The notes beneath the pieces are model-generated. The model worked only from the letters and a program-made list of their open reading frames with translations, ran no database searches and was not told the DNA's origin. 64,000 bases of DNA, from IMG/VR virus record IMGVR_UViG_3300021957_000014, positions 1 through 64,000 of that record; one strand, written 5' to 3'. This DNA is from a virus. Each line of letters starts with the position of its first letter. The stretch's first letter is position 1. Made by a program: the position numbers and the translations under genes. This document shows positions 43,658 to 51,288 of the stretch, piece by piece.

Positions 43658-44157
43658 TTGTAAAAGATGTGGTTGTTAATAGTTACAGTCTCATTCAATG
43701 AGTCTGCCCAATACGGATGTACACTGTCATTATGATAATGTGTGGCACCCTCGGTGATATCACCGTAATTATTCCATATAACTGCCCTTGCAGTCATAAG
43801 TGCAATATCCCATGTGACACTATCTTCGGGTATATCGGATTTACCATCACAAAACCACGAAAATTGACACATATGCCTCACTGGCATTGGATTGCCTTTC
43901 CAATTGGTGGCCCACTTGGCCTGAAAAACAACTGCACAAATATCATCGGGGTAATCTCTACTTTTTACTCGATTTTGCACGACTTGTGCTACTGCAATTT
44001 TACCAGCTACCGGCTGATTACCTGCTTCGAAGTAGATATTCTTTGCCATGCAGAAAATTTCACCATTTGGGTCGGAGGCCTGAACCTTCTGAGAGAAGGA
44101 ACCAGTCAAAAACCCTAAAATTGCACCAAAAACTAAATAGTAATGTCTCATTTTCAT
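43654..44157 (-). CDS. Cell wall hydrolase, SleB/CwlJ type (endolysin candidate)
   Basis: 167 aa. The N-terminal hydrophobic segment (HYYLVFGAILGFLTGSFSQ) followed by VQASD is a signal peptide or SAR anchor. The body matches Hydrolase_2 (PF07486): MAKNIYFEAGNQPVAGKIAV, AQVVQNRVKSRDYPDDICAV, VFQ, CQFSWFCDGKSD and a GATHYHNDSVHPYWAD end. The Glu in YFEAGNQ is the expected catalytic residue. With gp5 lacking lysozyme, this is the clearest lysin in the window. Confidence 0.85.
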   Translation of the reverse strand: MKMRHYYLVFGAILGFLTGSFSQKVQASDPNGEIFCMAKNIYFEAGNQPVAGKIAVAQVVQNRVKSRDYPDDICAVVFQAKWATNWKGNPMPVRHMCQFSWFCDGKSDIPEDSVTWDIALMTARAVIWNNYGDITEGATHYHNDSVHPYWADSLNETVTINNHIFYK

Positions 44158-44360
44158 GATTTATACTCCACCCAAGCCTTAAAAACTGTTTCTGCCTGTT
44201 CCCTAGAAAAACCGAAGTTTTCCCTTAACCATCTTGGGGCTCCAAACATGTTAATTTCACCACTTTCCTGTAATAGGTCTAATTCGGGAAACCATTCTGC
44301 TGGTTCGAACGGCAAATCTGCCGATGATAGTTGATTTTGGTTCAAATGAAAATTACTCAT
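44154..44360 (-). CDS. Small unknown protein (68 aa)
   Basis: Starts MSNFHLNQNQLSSADLPFEP and contains Trp/Phe-rich segments (PAEWFPELDLL, PRWLRENFGFS). It overlaps both neighbours by 4 nt, so it is in the translational chain of this operon. No family recognised. Confidence 0.65.
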   Translation of the reverse strand: MSNFHLNQNQLSSADLPFEPAEWFPELDLLQESGEINMFGAPRWLRENFGFSREQAETVFKAWVEYKS

Positions 44361-44581
44361 AAGTTTTCTATCTCCTTCAGATGGAACTCAACGTCCTCGT
44401 CTGATAAATGTCCTAAGACATCACTAGTTACACTAGTATTATAACACAACTCACCGTTTTTGAGAACCGCCAATTCCCATAAATCGTTTTTTCCGCCATA
44501 TGACATGTCATGCTTGACTACACTGGCACCGTAACCATTATGAAACTGGTGTACAATCTGTACACCGTTCAATTCTAACAT
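44357..44581 (-). CDS. Small unknown protein (74 aa)
   Basis: The ATG at 44581 is chosen over a GTG at 44602 because GAAGAGAA lies 4-9 nt before it. The product MLELNGVQIVHQFHNGYGAS continues with VVKHDMSYGGKNDLWELAVL and an acidic end. Predicted alpha/beta; function unknown. Confidence 0.65.
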   Translation of the reverse strand: MLELNGVQIVHQFHNGYGASVVKHDMSYGGKNDLWELAVLKNGELCYNTSVTSDVLGHLSDEDVEFHLKEIENL

Positions 44582-44598
44582 TGTGTTCTCTTCAACAA

Positions 44599-44766
44599 TC
44601 ACGTGTTGTCGCCATCTTTATATTTGACATCATCTTTGTCAAACTGTTTACGTTTTTCCCATGGAAACGGTTTATTAATGTGTAAACCTGCGAAGGTTAA
44701 GGACGCCATAATTACACATAAGAGAAACCCACCAATCGCACTAATTTGTACTACTTCCTGTTCCAT
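44599..44766 (-). CDS. Small single-TM protein (55 aa)
   Basis: The likely ATG is at 44766 (an upstream in-frame ATG at 44841 lies inside the previous gene). MEQEVVQISAIGGFLLCVIM followed by ASLTFAGLHI is one TM segment; the C-terminal part is charged (FPWEKRKQFDKDDVKYKDGD). Probably an inner-membrane protein; no function can be named. Confidence 0.6.
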   Translation of the reverse strand: MEQEVVQISAIGGFLLCVIMASLTFAGLHINKPFPWEKRKQFDKDDVKYKDGDNT

Positions 44767-44767
44767 A

Positions 44768-44980
44768 TTAATACCCACTCGTTGTGTGAGCGTATTCATC
44801 GGGACAAGCTTCTTCCCCACAGATGCATACGTTCTCATCAAATTCCAATTCCGTTTGGAATGGATTCATATCAGCAGCGTTGGTAGTACCATACGTTGCT
44901 AGATTCATGACATCGTCGGCTGTCAATTTACCTTCTGTACGTTCTGCAATTAGTTTTGCACTTTCGTAATCTAAACTCAT
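44768..44980 (-). CDS. Small acidic protein with Cys pair (70 aa)
   Basis: Starts MSLDYESAKLIAERTEGKLT and ends with ENVCICGEEACPDEYAHTTS, a CxC...C motif that could bind zinc but lacks a complete ligand set. An AGGAG site precedes the ATG. Unknown. Confidence 0.65.
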   Translation of the reverse strand: MSLDYESAKLIAERTEGKLTADDVMNLATYGTTNAADMNPFQTELEFDENVCICGEEACPDEYAHTTSGY

Positions 44981-44989
44981 ATTATTCTC

Positions 44990-45349
44990 CTATGAATTTG
45001 CATTGTAGTCGGCTTTGATATTACCACCAACAATTAGGTTTACTAAATCATCTGCAATGTAGGACTTTCCACCTACATGCCATTGACATTCGTTTAGAGG
45101 GACATGTCCGTCCTTCCAGTTATAAATCGTGACCAGTTCACGGTCATAGTCATAGTCTTCCATACCTTCTTCTTCGAAGTACTTGACATTCAGCACCCAC
45201 TCGCAATTAACCTTTGCATATGGGTCTGCATCTGTGTAGGTTGGTTTACCAAACAATGACACTAGAGTGTCATAACAAGTGGTTACATAACCTTTGAGTG
45301 ATGTCCCGCCGACACCCTCTGATTCAATTTCGTATTCTTTTATTATCAT
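44990..45349 (-). CDS. Conserved hypothetical protein (119 aa)
   Basis: Begins MIIKEYEIESEGVGGTSLKG, with YVTTCYDTLVSLFGKPTY and a central WVLNVKYFEEEGMEDYDYDR. The GTSLKGY...LVSLFGKP...EWVL layout resembles small phage alpha/beta proteins I have seen without function. Overlaps the next upstream gene's stop by 4 nt. Confidence 0.7.
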   Translation of the reverse strand: MIIKEYEIESEGVGGTSLKGYVTTCYDTLVSLFGKPTYTDADPYAKVNCEWVLNVKYFEEEGMEDYDYDRELVTIYNWKDGHVPLNECQWHVGGKSYIADDLVNLIVGGNIKADYNANS

Positions 45350-45699
45350 ATTGCATTTACCTCGCTAATTAATTCTGACACATCGCCCACCCATGTAGGA
45401 TTGTCGATTTCATCGGAACGGAAAGTTCCCTCGATTTGTTCAATCGAAGTGATGTAGTCGAATGAACCATTCAACCCATTATACCTATTGACATGTTTCA
45501 TGACCAATGCAGCTGCACTAGCCTCAGTCAAACTAGGTGCATGGTAGTAAGAGTGTTCGCCCTCACCATAAGCATTCTCCTCGTACACGAGGGTTTCGAC
45601 ATCGAACCCAATGACGTAGTCTGACCCGCCCTTGAACTTATGGAAGTTGTCTCCATACTCTTCAAGATTTTGGGTGGTGATTACATATTGGTTTCTCAT
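45346..45699 (-). CDS. Conserved hypothetical protein (117 aa)
   Basis: The ATG at 45699 is chosen for the AAGGAAAG site just upstream; the frame stays open earlier but would enter the promoter. MRNQYVITTQNLEEYGDNFH continues with a KFKGGSDYVIGFDVE segment and Ala-rich SLTEASAAALVMKHVN. First gene after a strong promoter (45732..45761). Function unknown. Confidence 0.7.
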   Translation of the reverse strand: MRNQYVITTQNLEEYGDNFHKFKGGSDYVIGFDVETLVYEENAYGEGEHSYYHAPSLTEASAAALVMKHVNRYNGLNGSFDYITSIEQIEGTFRSDEIDNPTWVGDVSELISEVNAI

Positions 45700-45731
45700 A
45701 ATTCTTTCCTTTGTTTTTTCATTATATACAT

Positions 45732-45761
45732 AGTATATCAAAAAGCCAGGGCCATTGTCAA
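45732..45761 (-). promoter_or_regulatory. Sigma-70-type promoter
   Basis: TTGACA, 18-bp spacer ending CTTTTTGA, then TATACT. It overlaps the 3' end of the upstream gene and drives 45346..45699. The stretch from the spacer to about +15 is nearly identical to the promoter at 46654. Confidence 0.8.
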
Positions 45762-46001
45762 GGCATTCTTAATTAAAAATAGTAGACCTACTGCATTGAG
45801 TAGTATCAATGCCCTGTCGTTCCATATAAAGGACACCCACAACCACAAAGTAATTCCAATCATAGAAAGACCTAGGTCATAGTGTGCCATACCCTCGATA
45901 CCTCTTAGAGACATCGCTGCAAGAACGAATACACATGCAGCCCACTTAACATACCAATCAGTGGTATGCTTAGGGGTTACACTTTTTTTCAACTTTTTCA
46001 T
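45738..46001 (-). CDS. Multi-TM membrane protein (87 aa)
   Basis: The ATG at 46001 overlaps the upstream stop (ATGA), which is more natural than the long 120-codon reading. After a basic N-terminus (MKKLKKSVTPKHTTDW) there are three likely TM segments (YVKWAACVFVLAAMSL, LGLSMIGITLWLWVSFI, ALILLNAVGLLFLIKNAL). Function unknown; an inner-membrane or superinfection role is possible. Confidence 0.65.
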   Translation of the reverse strand: MKKLKKSVTPKHTTDWYVKWAACVFVLAAMSLRGIEGMAHYDLGLSMIGITLWLWVSFIWNDRALILLNAVGLLFLIKNALTMALAF

Positions 46002-46372
46002 TTCAGATAATCCGGCCCGTACTTTCTCATTCCAGTGATTTTGTATCCACCGTCCATGAAGAGATTTCCTCTTGCTGAATTTAATGCTGGGGTTGCCCAT
46101 CCAGCAGACATAAGAACGTCACCACACAAAAAGGTAGTATCTTTCTTATTAGTCCATTCTGACTTATTAATGAAACCCCAAACTGATTTTTGGTTTCCAC
46201 TGTCGGTGATAATCTTAATATACTTCCTAGACACTTTATAAGAGTAGGAATAATCAGTAAGAGTTGGGAACTGCTCAAGATGAGCAGCCGTCAAGTCTTC
46301 AACCAAGTTGTCACACAATTGAAGCAACTCTTGTTCTTGGTTTACTTCGTTCACTAGTGCTGACAATTTCAT
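45998..46372 (-). CDS. Conserved hypothetical protein (124 aa)
   Basis: Helical N-terminus (MKLSALVNEVNQEQELLQLC) followed by a beta-rich domain: YKVSRKYIKIITDSGNQKSV, WGFINKS, FLCGDVLMSAGWATPALNSA and RGNLFMDGGYKI. It resembles a small substrate- or nucleic-acid-binding fold but no family is recognised. Start overlaps the upstream stop by 1 nt. Confidence 0.7.
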   Translation of the reverse strand: MKLSALVNEVNQEQELLQLCDNLVEDLTAAHLEQFPTLTDYSYSYKVSRKYIKIITDSGNQKSVWGFINKSEWTNKKDTTFLCGDVLMSAGWATPALNSARGNLFMDGGYKITGMRKYGPDYLK

Positions 46373-46623
46373 TACGCTGCCTCCAACATAGTTAAAGGAA
46401 CTGAATATCTACCCTCTGGCAGTTCTACAGTTGCTCTTGATATCTTGACTTTAATTAAAGTCCCCAAAGTCCTTTTAGTCTTTTGGACTACGTAGACTTT
46501 TGCACCTTCGACCAAAGAGGTCTTGGCATTCAGTTTCTTCACTTCATTACAAAGTGCGATAACTTCATTCAACTCTGCAAGAGAGCTTAAAGAAGTGATT
46601 TTGGTTTTTAATGATTGGTTCAT
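46372..46623 (-). CDS. Conserved hypothetical protein (83 aa)
   Basis: The ATG at 46623 is chosen for the AAGGAG site upstream. MNQSLKTKITSLSSLAELNE then NEVKKLNAKTSLVEGAKVYV and RTLGTLIKVKISRATVELPE, a helix followed by a small beta barrel. Such proteins often bind nucleic acid, but this is inference. It is the first gene behind the promoter at 46654. Confidence 0.7.
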   Translation of the reverse strand: MNQSLKTKITSLSSLAELNEVIALCNEVKKLNAKTSLVEGAKVYVVQKTKRTLGTLIKVKISRATVELPEGRYSVPLTMLEAA

Positions 46624-46653
46624 AGTGTCTCCTTGATTTTTCATTATATACAT

Positions 46654-46683
46654 AGTATACCAAAAAGCTTAGCCTGCTGTCAA
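46654..46683 (-). promoter_or_regulatory. Sigma-70-type promoter
   Basis: TTGACA, 18-bp spacer ending CTTTTTGG, TATACT, followed by ATGTATATAATGAAAAA. Near-duplicate of the promoter at 45732. The -35 lies in the last codons of the upstream gene. Confidence 0.8.
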
Positions 46684-46950
46684 GGCCTCACGCTCTTTAA
46701 TATATGCAAGTACTGAATCTTGTTCAAGGGGGGTTAGGTCGTTCACTGTCTTGAACCTCGAATAGGTCAACCCTATCGTGGTCATTTTATTGCCTGCTGT
46801 GACCGCTGCATTCCATAGACGTAGTGACTCTTCGTCATTGCCTGGATGTAGTTCACCCATCTCACAGGCGGTTATAATCTCCCTACCTAACTTAACAATG
46901 TGCATTTGGGATTCGGGGGACGTGTATATACTATCACGATGTTTTCTCAT
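46669..46950 (-). CDS. Conserved hypothetical protein (93 aa)
   Basis: MRKHRDSIYTSPESQMHIVK, then a helix (LGREIITACEMGEL), LWNAAVTAGNKMTTIGLTYS and a charged C-terminus. AGGAG lies upstream of the ATG. Mostly helical; function unknown. Confidence 0.7.
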   Translation of the reverse strand: MRKHRDSIYTSPESQMHIVKLGREIITACEMGELHPGNDEESLRLWNAAVTAGNKMTTIGLTYSRFKTVNDLTPLEQDSVLAYIKEREALTAG

Positions 46951-46985
46951 GTTTAACTCCTAAAGTTATTTCTTTATTGGAGTAC

Positions 46986-47015
46986 AGTATATCAAAAAGC
47001 GGGGGGTGCTGTAAA
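46986..47015 (-). promoter_or_regulatory. Sigma-70-type promoter
   Basis: TTTACA, 18-bp spacer ending CTTTTTGA, TATACT. Third member of the promoter family with the CTTTTTG spacer element; drives 46669..46950. Confidence 0.75.
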
Positions 47016-47021
47016 GGCCTT

Positions 47022-47267
47022 TTATAAACTCTTTTGTATGTCGTCTAGTTCTTTAAGTTTCTTATTGATGATGTCTACTCTATTGGGCCAATAGATATAG
47101 TCCTTGTCTGAATCCTTTGCAAGATTCTCAAGTAGGGGTCTCACAAAATTATCAAGTTTGTTGATTACATCCGTTGCAGTTGTAGTCTTCTCAATAATCT
47201 TTGTATCAATGGCTGCAAGTTCATCTGCATCCATCGCTGTAAATCCGAAATCGTTGTATTCTGTCAT
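47022..47267 (-). CDS. Small helical acidic protein (81 aa)
   Basis: MTEYNDFGFTAMDADELAAI followed by long helices (KIIEKTTTATDVINKLDNFV). Its ATG follows a perfect late box by 5 nt, so it should be expressed late from a leaderless message although it sits among early-type genes. A virion or assembly role is possible; marine T4-like phages have similar small proteins of unknown function. Confidence 0.65.
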   Translation of the reverse strand: MTEYNDFGFTAMDADELAAIDTKIIEKTTTATDVINKLDNFVRPLLENLAKDSDKDYIYWPNRVDIINKKLKELDDIQKSL

Positions 47268-47272
47268 AGTAT

Positions 47273-47280
47273 TATTTATA
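47273..47280 (-). promoter_or_regulatory. Late promoter abutting start codon
   Basis: TATAAATA-ATACT-ATG on the minus strand. It overlaps the stop codon of the upstream SDR gene (TAA within the box) and predicts a leaderless transcript from 47267. Confidence 0.7.
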
Positions 47281-47872
47281 ACGAATCAGTGTGTAAATGA
47301 TAGTAAACTTCCTTTAAAGTTTCCTTGTCACTCTGCACGTCTTGGTAGTTTGCATGTGCTTGTAGTGTCACGTCTGCAATCTCATAGTCGGGATAGGACG
47401 TAATCAGTTTGTAGATAAGTCCAGCAACGTCTTGGTGTTTGACACTAGGTAGATTCTCATCGTTGAGAAGACCTAAATTGATTGTGGTCATTTTATATCT
47501 CTTCTTAGAATTGTATTGTAGATTATTTGCAAGGTGATTGAGTTGTGCTTTCTCTGATGCGTAAACAAATCCTTTTGAAATATTCGGCTGGGCTGCTCGA
47601 CTTGAGATATTGATAATAGTCTTAGACTTGTCTGTCTCCCATGCCTTATGTGCAATCGATAGAATCTTAGATTGGTCTACATGTGCAAGATTGATTAGAA
47701 CATCACAAGGTCTATGACCGCTGCTGAATAACCAGCAGTTAGTTCCATTCATTGTAATGTCTTCACAACGAATTGTGTCTACTGTAATAACCTCTCCTTG
47801 AAAGGGTGTTGCTTCTAGTGTGTCTTTGATTGTCTTTGCAAGACCACTACTTCCTGTTATTGCTACTCTCAT
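47276..47872 (-). CDS. SDR-family NAD(P)-binding oxidoreductase
   Basis: 198 aa from the ATG at 47872. N-terminal Rossmann motif VAITGSSGLAKTI (GxxGxA), then DVLINLAHVDQS, IINISSRAAQPNI and a YASEKAQLNHLANNLQ segment with the Tyr-x3-Lys catalytic pair (Y-ASE-K). These are SDR hallmarks. Overlaps the radical SAM gene by 26 nt, so the two are probably a functional pair. The substrate is unknown; a nucleotide-sugar or small metabolite is possible. Confidence 0.8.
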   Translation of the reverse strand: MRVAITGSSGLAKTIKDTLEATPFQGEVITVDTIRCEDITMNGTNCWLFSSGHRPCDVLINLAHVDQSKILSIAHKAWETDKSKTIINISSRAAQPNISKGFVYASEKAQLNHLANNLQYNSKKRYKMTTINLGLLNDENLPSVKHQDVAGLIYKLITSYPDYEIADVTLQAHANYQDVQSDKETLKEVYYHLHTDSL

Positions 47873-48803
47873 AATATTCACTCACTATGTCGAAAGATTG
47901 CTTGCCGAACAAGCTGCCATCGACACTGCACTTGTTACAGGGGGACATAGACCTGTCACCCTTCATTAATTTCTTTCTAATCTTATTCATAGGTTTAGAG
48001 AACCATACATTATGTAGGGTCTCTGATAACAAGTTGCCTACAACATGTTCTCTACCCCAGTCATTGGAACAGAATAAAACATCACCATTCCAATCAACAA
48101 ACATTTTATAAAAAGGATAATGACACGGTTTACCTTGTAACGCTTCAATTGTACTCTCCTCAATTCCTACCCAATCCATTACACCACTTCTATTGTTTAG
48201 TATCAATCCATGATTTGCCATGTCACCCCAATGCATACGATACTTGTATTTCGTTTCGGGAATCGTTTTCATTATCTTATCGAAGTGTTCCATCTGTTCG
48301 ATACCATCATATAGATTGATGTAGAGTAAATCCAATCCACTAAATTCGAATAACTCTTCTGCATATTCTCTAGTGAGTTTATCTCCGTTCGTGTTGCATT
48401 CTATTGTTGCATAAGGAACTGCTGACCTAAAGGTATGAACGATTTCTCTGAACCTTGGGTTAAGTAGATTCTCTCCGTATCCACTTAAAGATATCTTCCC
48501 TCTAAATCCATTCTTATGTAATTCATCTCCAATGGTCTTTGCAGCCTTGGGAGTCATATGTAAATTTCTATTTGGGAATACTTCGGGATTTGCACGTGGA
48601 CAAAATGAACATGTCCTGTTGCATAACTCTGTAGTGTTAACTTCAACTGTAAGAATAGAACTGAGTTCATTCAGTTGGTCTTGTCGACTCCAATGTTTCT
48701 CTTCCTGTTCTCTACGATGTTCTAGAAAGTCGTATTGGTCTACTGCTTTAATCGGTATGTTACGTATCGACACGCCTGCACCTAATGTGTCTTTCTTCTC
48801 CAT
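47847..48803 (-). CDS. Radical SAM protein with SPASM-type C-terminus
   Basis: 318 aa from the ATG at 48803 (a TTG at 48845 is less likely). The cluster motif CNRTCSFC (CxxxCxxC) near residue 60 binds the [4Fe-4S]-SAM cluster. SLSGYGENLL (GGE-like) and the C-terminal set CHYPFYKMFVDWNGDVLFC, CNKC and more Cys form a SPASM-like auxiliary cluster. Such enzymes modify peptides or small substrates; here it overlaps the SDR gene. The reaction cannot be named. Confidence 0.85.
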   Translation of the reverse strand: MEKKDTLGAGVSIRNIPIKAVDQYDFLEHRREQEEKHWSRQDQLNELSSILTVEVNTTELCNRTCSFCPRANPEVFPNRNLHMTPKAAKTIGDELHKNGFRGKISLSGYGENLLNPRFREIVHTFRSAVPYATIECNTNGDKLTREYAEELFEFSGLDLLYINLYDGIEQMEHFDKIMKTIPETKYKYRMHWGDMANHGLILNNRSGVMDWVGIEESTIEALQGKPCHYPFYKMFVDWNGDVLFCSNDWGREHVVGNLLSETLHNVWFSKPMNKIRKKLMKGDRSMSPCNKCSVDGSLFGKQSFDIVSEYYESSNNRK

Positions 48804-49212
48804 CCAAAACCTGTTCTTGGTAAGAAAACTCGATTGTGTCGCCAATGTCGATTACTCCTTCAGTAAAGTATTGTGGTATGATAAAAAACTGTGCTGATTT
48901 GTCTTCTGAAATCATACAACTTTGTGGGTCACCATGTCTATTATAAAGATATGGTCTAATGTGTAATCCGTCTGTTTGCCTGTCGTGTGCTGAGAAAATT
49001 AACTCACCATCTTCAAGATAGAGATTTACAAAGGGGGTATCGTATTGGATTCCTAAGCGGATTGTATATTCAAGGGGAAAGTTTAAACGTAGAACGTCAT
49101 CTTCAATATCGTGAAAACGTTCTACGTATCTGTGACTTACTTTGTCTAATTCAAGGGGTAGTACTTCTGATTCCTTAGAAGTAACCACCGTCTCGCACAG
49201 TATCATTGTCAT
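48760..49212 (-). CDS. Unknown protein overlapping radical SAM gene
   Basis: About 150 aa. The ATG at 49212 is chosen because AAGGAA precedes it by 6 nt; alternatives at 49206, 49218, 49227 and 49260 exist. It contains KSEVLPLELDKVSHRYVERF-type and FVNLYLEDGELIFSAHDRQT segments and is beta-rich. It overlaps the next gene by 44 nt and the upstream stop by 38 nt. Not recognised; possibly a substrate or partner of the radical SAM enzyme. Confidence 0.6.
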   Translation of the reverse strand: MTMILCETVVTSKESEVLPLELDKVSHRYVERFHDIEDDVLRLNFPLEYTIRLGIQYDTPFVNLYLEDGELIFSAHDRQTDGLHIRPYLYNRHGDPQSCMISEDKSAQFFIIPQYFTEGVIDIGDTIEFSYQEQVLDGEERHIRCRRVDT

Positions 49213-50662
49213 TATCATTTCCTTCATCACTGTCGACTGCTGATACGAATGACCCATCATCCTGTAGTGATTGTATTAATTCATCTGTTTGGTCTTGAAA
49301 TGATTCAATCAATTGTGCTTTTGTTTGAGACTTATCAAGTGTAAAGTTTAAATCCGTTCCAGCTTTAATAATAGCACTCTTAGTCATTGCATCTAATTCT
49401 GCACTAGACGGAATTGTAATTTCGTCATATACTTCTTCTTCTTCAATGTCTGTTTGTGCATCAATCTTTGCTTGTGCAGCTGCAAGTAATTCTTCTTCAC
49501 TATCATATGAAGGGATTGTCTTTTCAGCTGGTGCCTTTACTGAGTCACCTGTCTGTAGAGTTTCTGCTCTTGGTTTAAAATTACCACCAGTGATTACTGG
49601 TTTTGCTAAGGACGATTCAGTTCTAGTATCTTCTTCCTGTACTGAGAACTCTGAACCTAATGGTTCTACTTCGTCTGATACTTCAAACCCTTGGTCTTCT
49701 TCAATCTCTTGTCTGAATGCCTGTTTGGTTTCTTCTACCCTTGCATTGAAATCTGCATCGGTTGAGATTGCTTCATCCCACTCTTCGGGTGTTGCATCAT
49801 TGATTGATTTGTAGGACTCATCCGTAATCACTTCGTCAGCAAATGCAACTTCGTTAACTCTATCAACTTCATCAAAGAAAGACTCGGTTGTATTCCCTTG
49901 TGGTTGATATCTTGTATCAGACTGTGGTGTATCTAAAGGAACGAAAGGTTCGACTTCTGTCGGGTCAACAAATGTTGTTTCATTTACTTCTACGTCTGTT
50001 CCAACATCAACTGTATCTTCTGTAGCAGGATTCATTGCACGTGCAAGACCCATGTTACCTGTTGCCTTACTAGGTTTTGCTAGAGGGGTTTGTTGTACAG
50101 GTGCTGGTTGTGGAATTTCGTATCCATGTTTCTTGGCAAGTATTGCGACTTCGTCAGCAGACATTTCAACAAAACCATCTTTGTTTAATGTACCTTGTTT
50201 AACACCGATAACTCCGTCACCGTTTAAGTCAACACCAATCCCATGTGATGCAAGAACAGCTTCAAGTTGTGCAATCTTATTGTTTGCTTCTTTCCTTGCA
50301 ATCCTTTCGTCTGCAAGTCTTTGCTGTTGTTCTTGTTGTGATTTTTCAAATGCCTGTGCCTTTGCAAGTTGGTCAGCAGCGATAAGTTCTTGAGACCTAC
50401 GTTGTGCATTCTCGACAATCTGATTGTACTCTGCTAATCCAGCAGCGTATTCTTCGGTTACAGTATGCAATGGTACAAGTTCACCTTGGGTGACCTTACC
50501 ACTTTGTAGATGTGATTGAATCAGTGCATTAACAACCCCAGCACTGTTGACGGTAAATCCTACTTTGTAGTCAGCAATTCTTTGTTGAATTCTTTCTAAC
50601 TCTGTAGGTTCGGGTTTTTCTTGTGCAAACTGTGACACAGTTTGATTTTCATTTGTTGCCAT
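49175..50662 (-). CDS. Acidic virion-type protein with EF-hand and SAP-like segments (495 aa)
   Basis: N-terminal helical, Gln-rich coiled coil (residues 70-140), then DLNGDGVIG near residue 144, a canonical EF-hand/dockerin calcium loop. A disordered acidic middle follows, and a C-terminal segment SSAELDAMTKSAIIKAGTDL resembles a SAP/Rho-N helix pair. Ends with repeated Asn-Asp. Such proteins in marine T4-like phages are structural, but the particle part is unknown. A late-box variant and a palindrome lie upstream. Confidence 0.65.
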   Translation of the reverse strand: MATNENQTVSQFAQEKPEPTELERIQQRIADYKVGFTVNSAGVVNALIQSHLQSGKVTQGELVPLHTVTEEYAAGLAEYNQIVENAQRRSQELIAADQLAKAQAFEKSQQEQQQRLADERIARKEANNKIAQLEAVLASHGIGVDLNGDGVIGVKQGTLNKDGFVEMSADEVAILAKKHGYEIPQPAPVQQTPLAKPSKATGNMGLARAMNPATEDTVDVGTDVEVNETTFVDPTEVEPFVPLDTPQSDTRYQPQGNTTESFFDEVDRVNEVAFADEVITDESYKSINDATPEEWDEAISTDADFNARVEETKQAFRQEIEEDQGFEVSDEVEPLGSEFSVQEEDTRTESSLAKPVITGGNFKPRAETLQTGDSVKAPAEKTIPSYDSEEELLAAAQAKIDAQTDIEEEEVYDEITIPSSAELDAMTKSAIIKAGTDLNFTLDKSQTKAQLIESFQDQTDELIQSLQDDGSFVSAVDSDEGNDNDNDTVRDGGYF

Positions 50663-50772
50663 AATTTAGGTTTCTCCATGGAGCAGAACTAGACTAGAAA
50701 GTTGTTTACTGAAGTTGATATATCAACTTCCCTTTTTAATATGTATAGTCTCGGTCTACTGTAATTATTTAG
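50663..50772 (-). promoter_or_regulatory. Leader with perfect palindrome
   Basis: ACTAAATA at 50766-50773 is a possible late-box variant. The interval contains the 20-nt perfect palindrome GAAGTTGATATATCAACTTC (50711-50730), which could be an operator or a leader hairpin, and no gene. An AGAAAC stretch precedes the ATG at 50662. Confidence 0.4.
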
Positions 50773-51288
50773 TTAACAATTAATCTCGGGAAAGGCTTCT
50801 TTCACGATATTTGCTGTGATATTTGGGAATGCCCAAGTACCGTCTTTAACGAGGTCAAGCAGTTCTGCTTCTTCTTTAGGGATGCCTTCAAGAAGACCAA
50901 TCCACATTGCCTCTCTCTTAGTTGCAGAGATTTGTTCCGTAACAAAATACTGGAACAACCTATGTTCAAATCTAAGTGATGTTTCTGTTAAATCAGAGCT
51001 AGGTGCTGAGTTCTCTCTGTAAGGTGTTTTGCCTTCGGGTAAGACGGTTGTAATATTCTCATCGAATTGCCACTGCAATACTTTCTTAACTCCACCGTTA
51101 GTTTCATTGAATACTTTCAATCCGTTAACTGCTTTTGCTGAATCAGTCTCAGCAACGATATTTGCTTGACATAGTATTTCATATACGTCTGCATTTTTCT
51201 GAAGCTTTACTCTTTCGGTAATCAACTTCATTTTAGGTTTATTGGGAGCTCCCTTCGGTCTTCCTCTTCCTCTTTTTTTCTCGGTCAT
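50773..51288 (-). CDS. DUF6433-like protein with AT-hook
   Basis: 171 aa. The N-terminus KKRGRGRPKGAPNKPKMK has an AT-hook (RGRPKG). The C-terminal two-thirds match, from memory, the DUF6433 pattern: LQWQFDENITTVLPEGKTPY, FEHRLFQYFV, KREAMWIGLLEGIPKEEAEL and NITANIVKEAFPEI. The overlap with RNase H (4 nt) suggests a replication-related role. DNA binding through the minor groove is inferred from the hook. Confidence 0.8.
   Translation of the reverse strand: MTEKKRGRGRPKGAPNKPKMKLITERVKLQKNADVYEILCQANIVAETDSAKAVNGLKVFNETNGGVKKVLQWQFDENITTVLPEGKTPYRENSAPSSDLTETSLRFEHRLFQYFVTEQISATKREAMWIGLLEGIPKEEAELLDLVKDGTWAFPNITANIVKEAFPEINC

Noticed and set aside
44154-47280. Anti-CRISPR or toxin-antitoxin locus among the small genes
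   Set aside because: No recognisable toxin, antitoxin or HTH regulator motif was seen, so no such function was named.
48803-48845. TTG-initiated N-terminal extension of the radical SAM protein
   Set aside because: The ATG at 48803 has a better upstream site and the added residues have no conserved motif.
50711-50736. Palindrome followed by CCTTTTT as a plus-strand terminator
   Set aside because: No plus-strand gene lies upstream, so an operator or leader structure is more likely.
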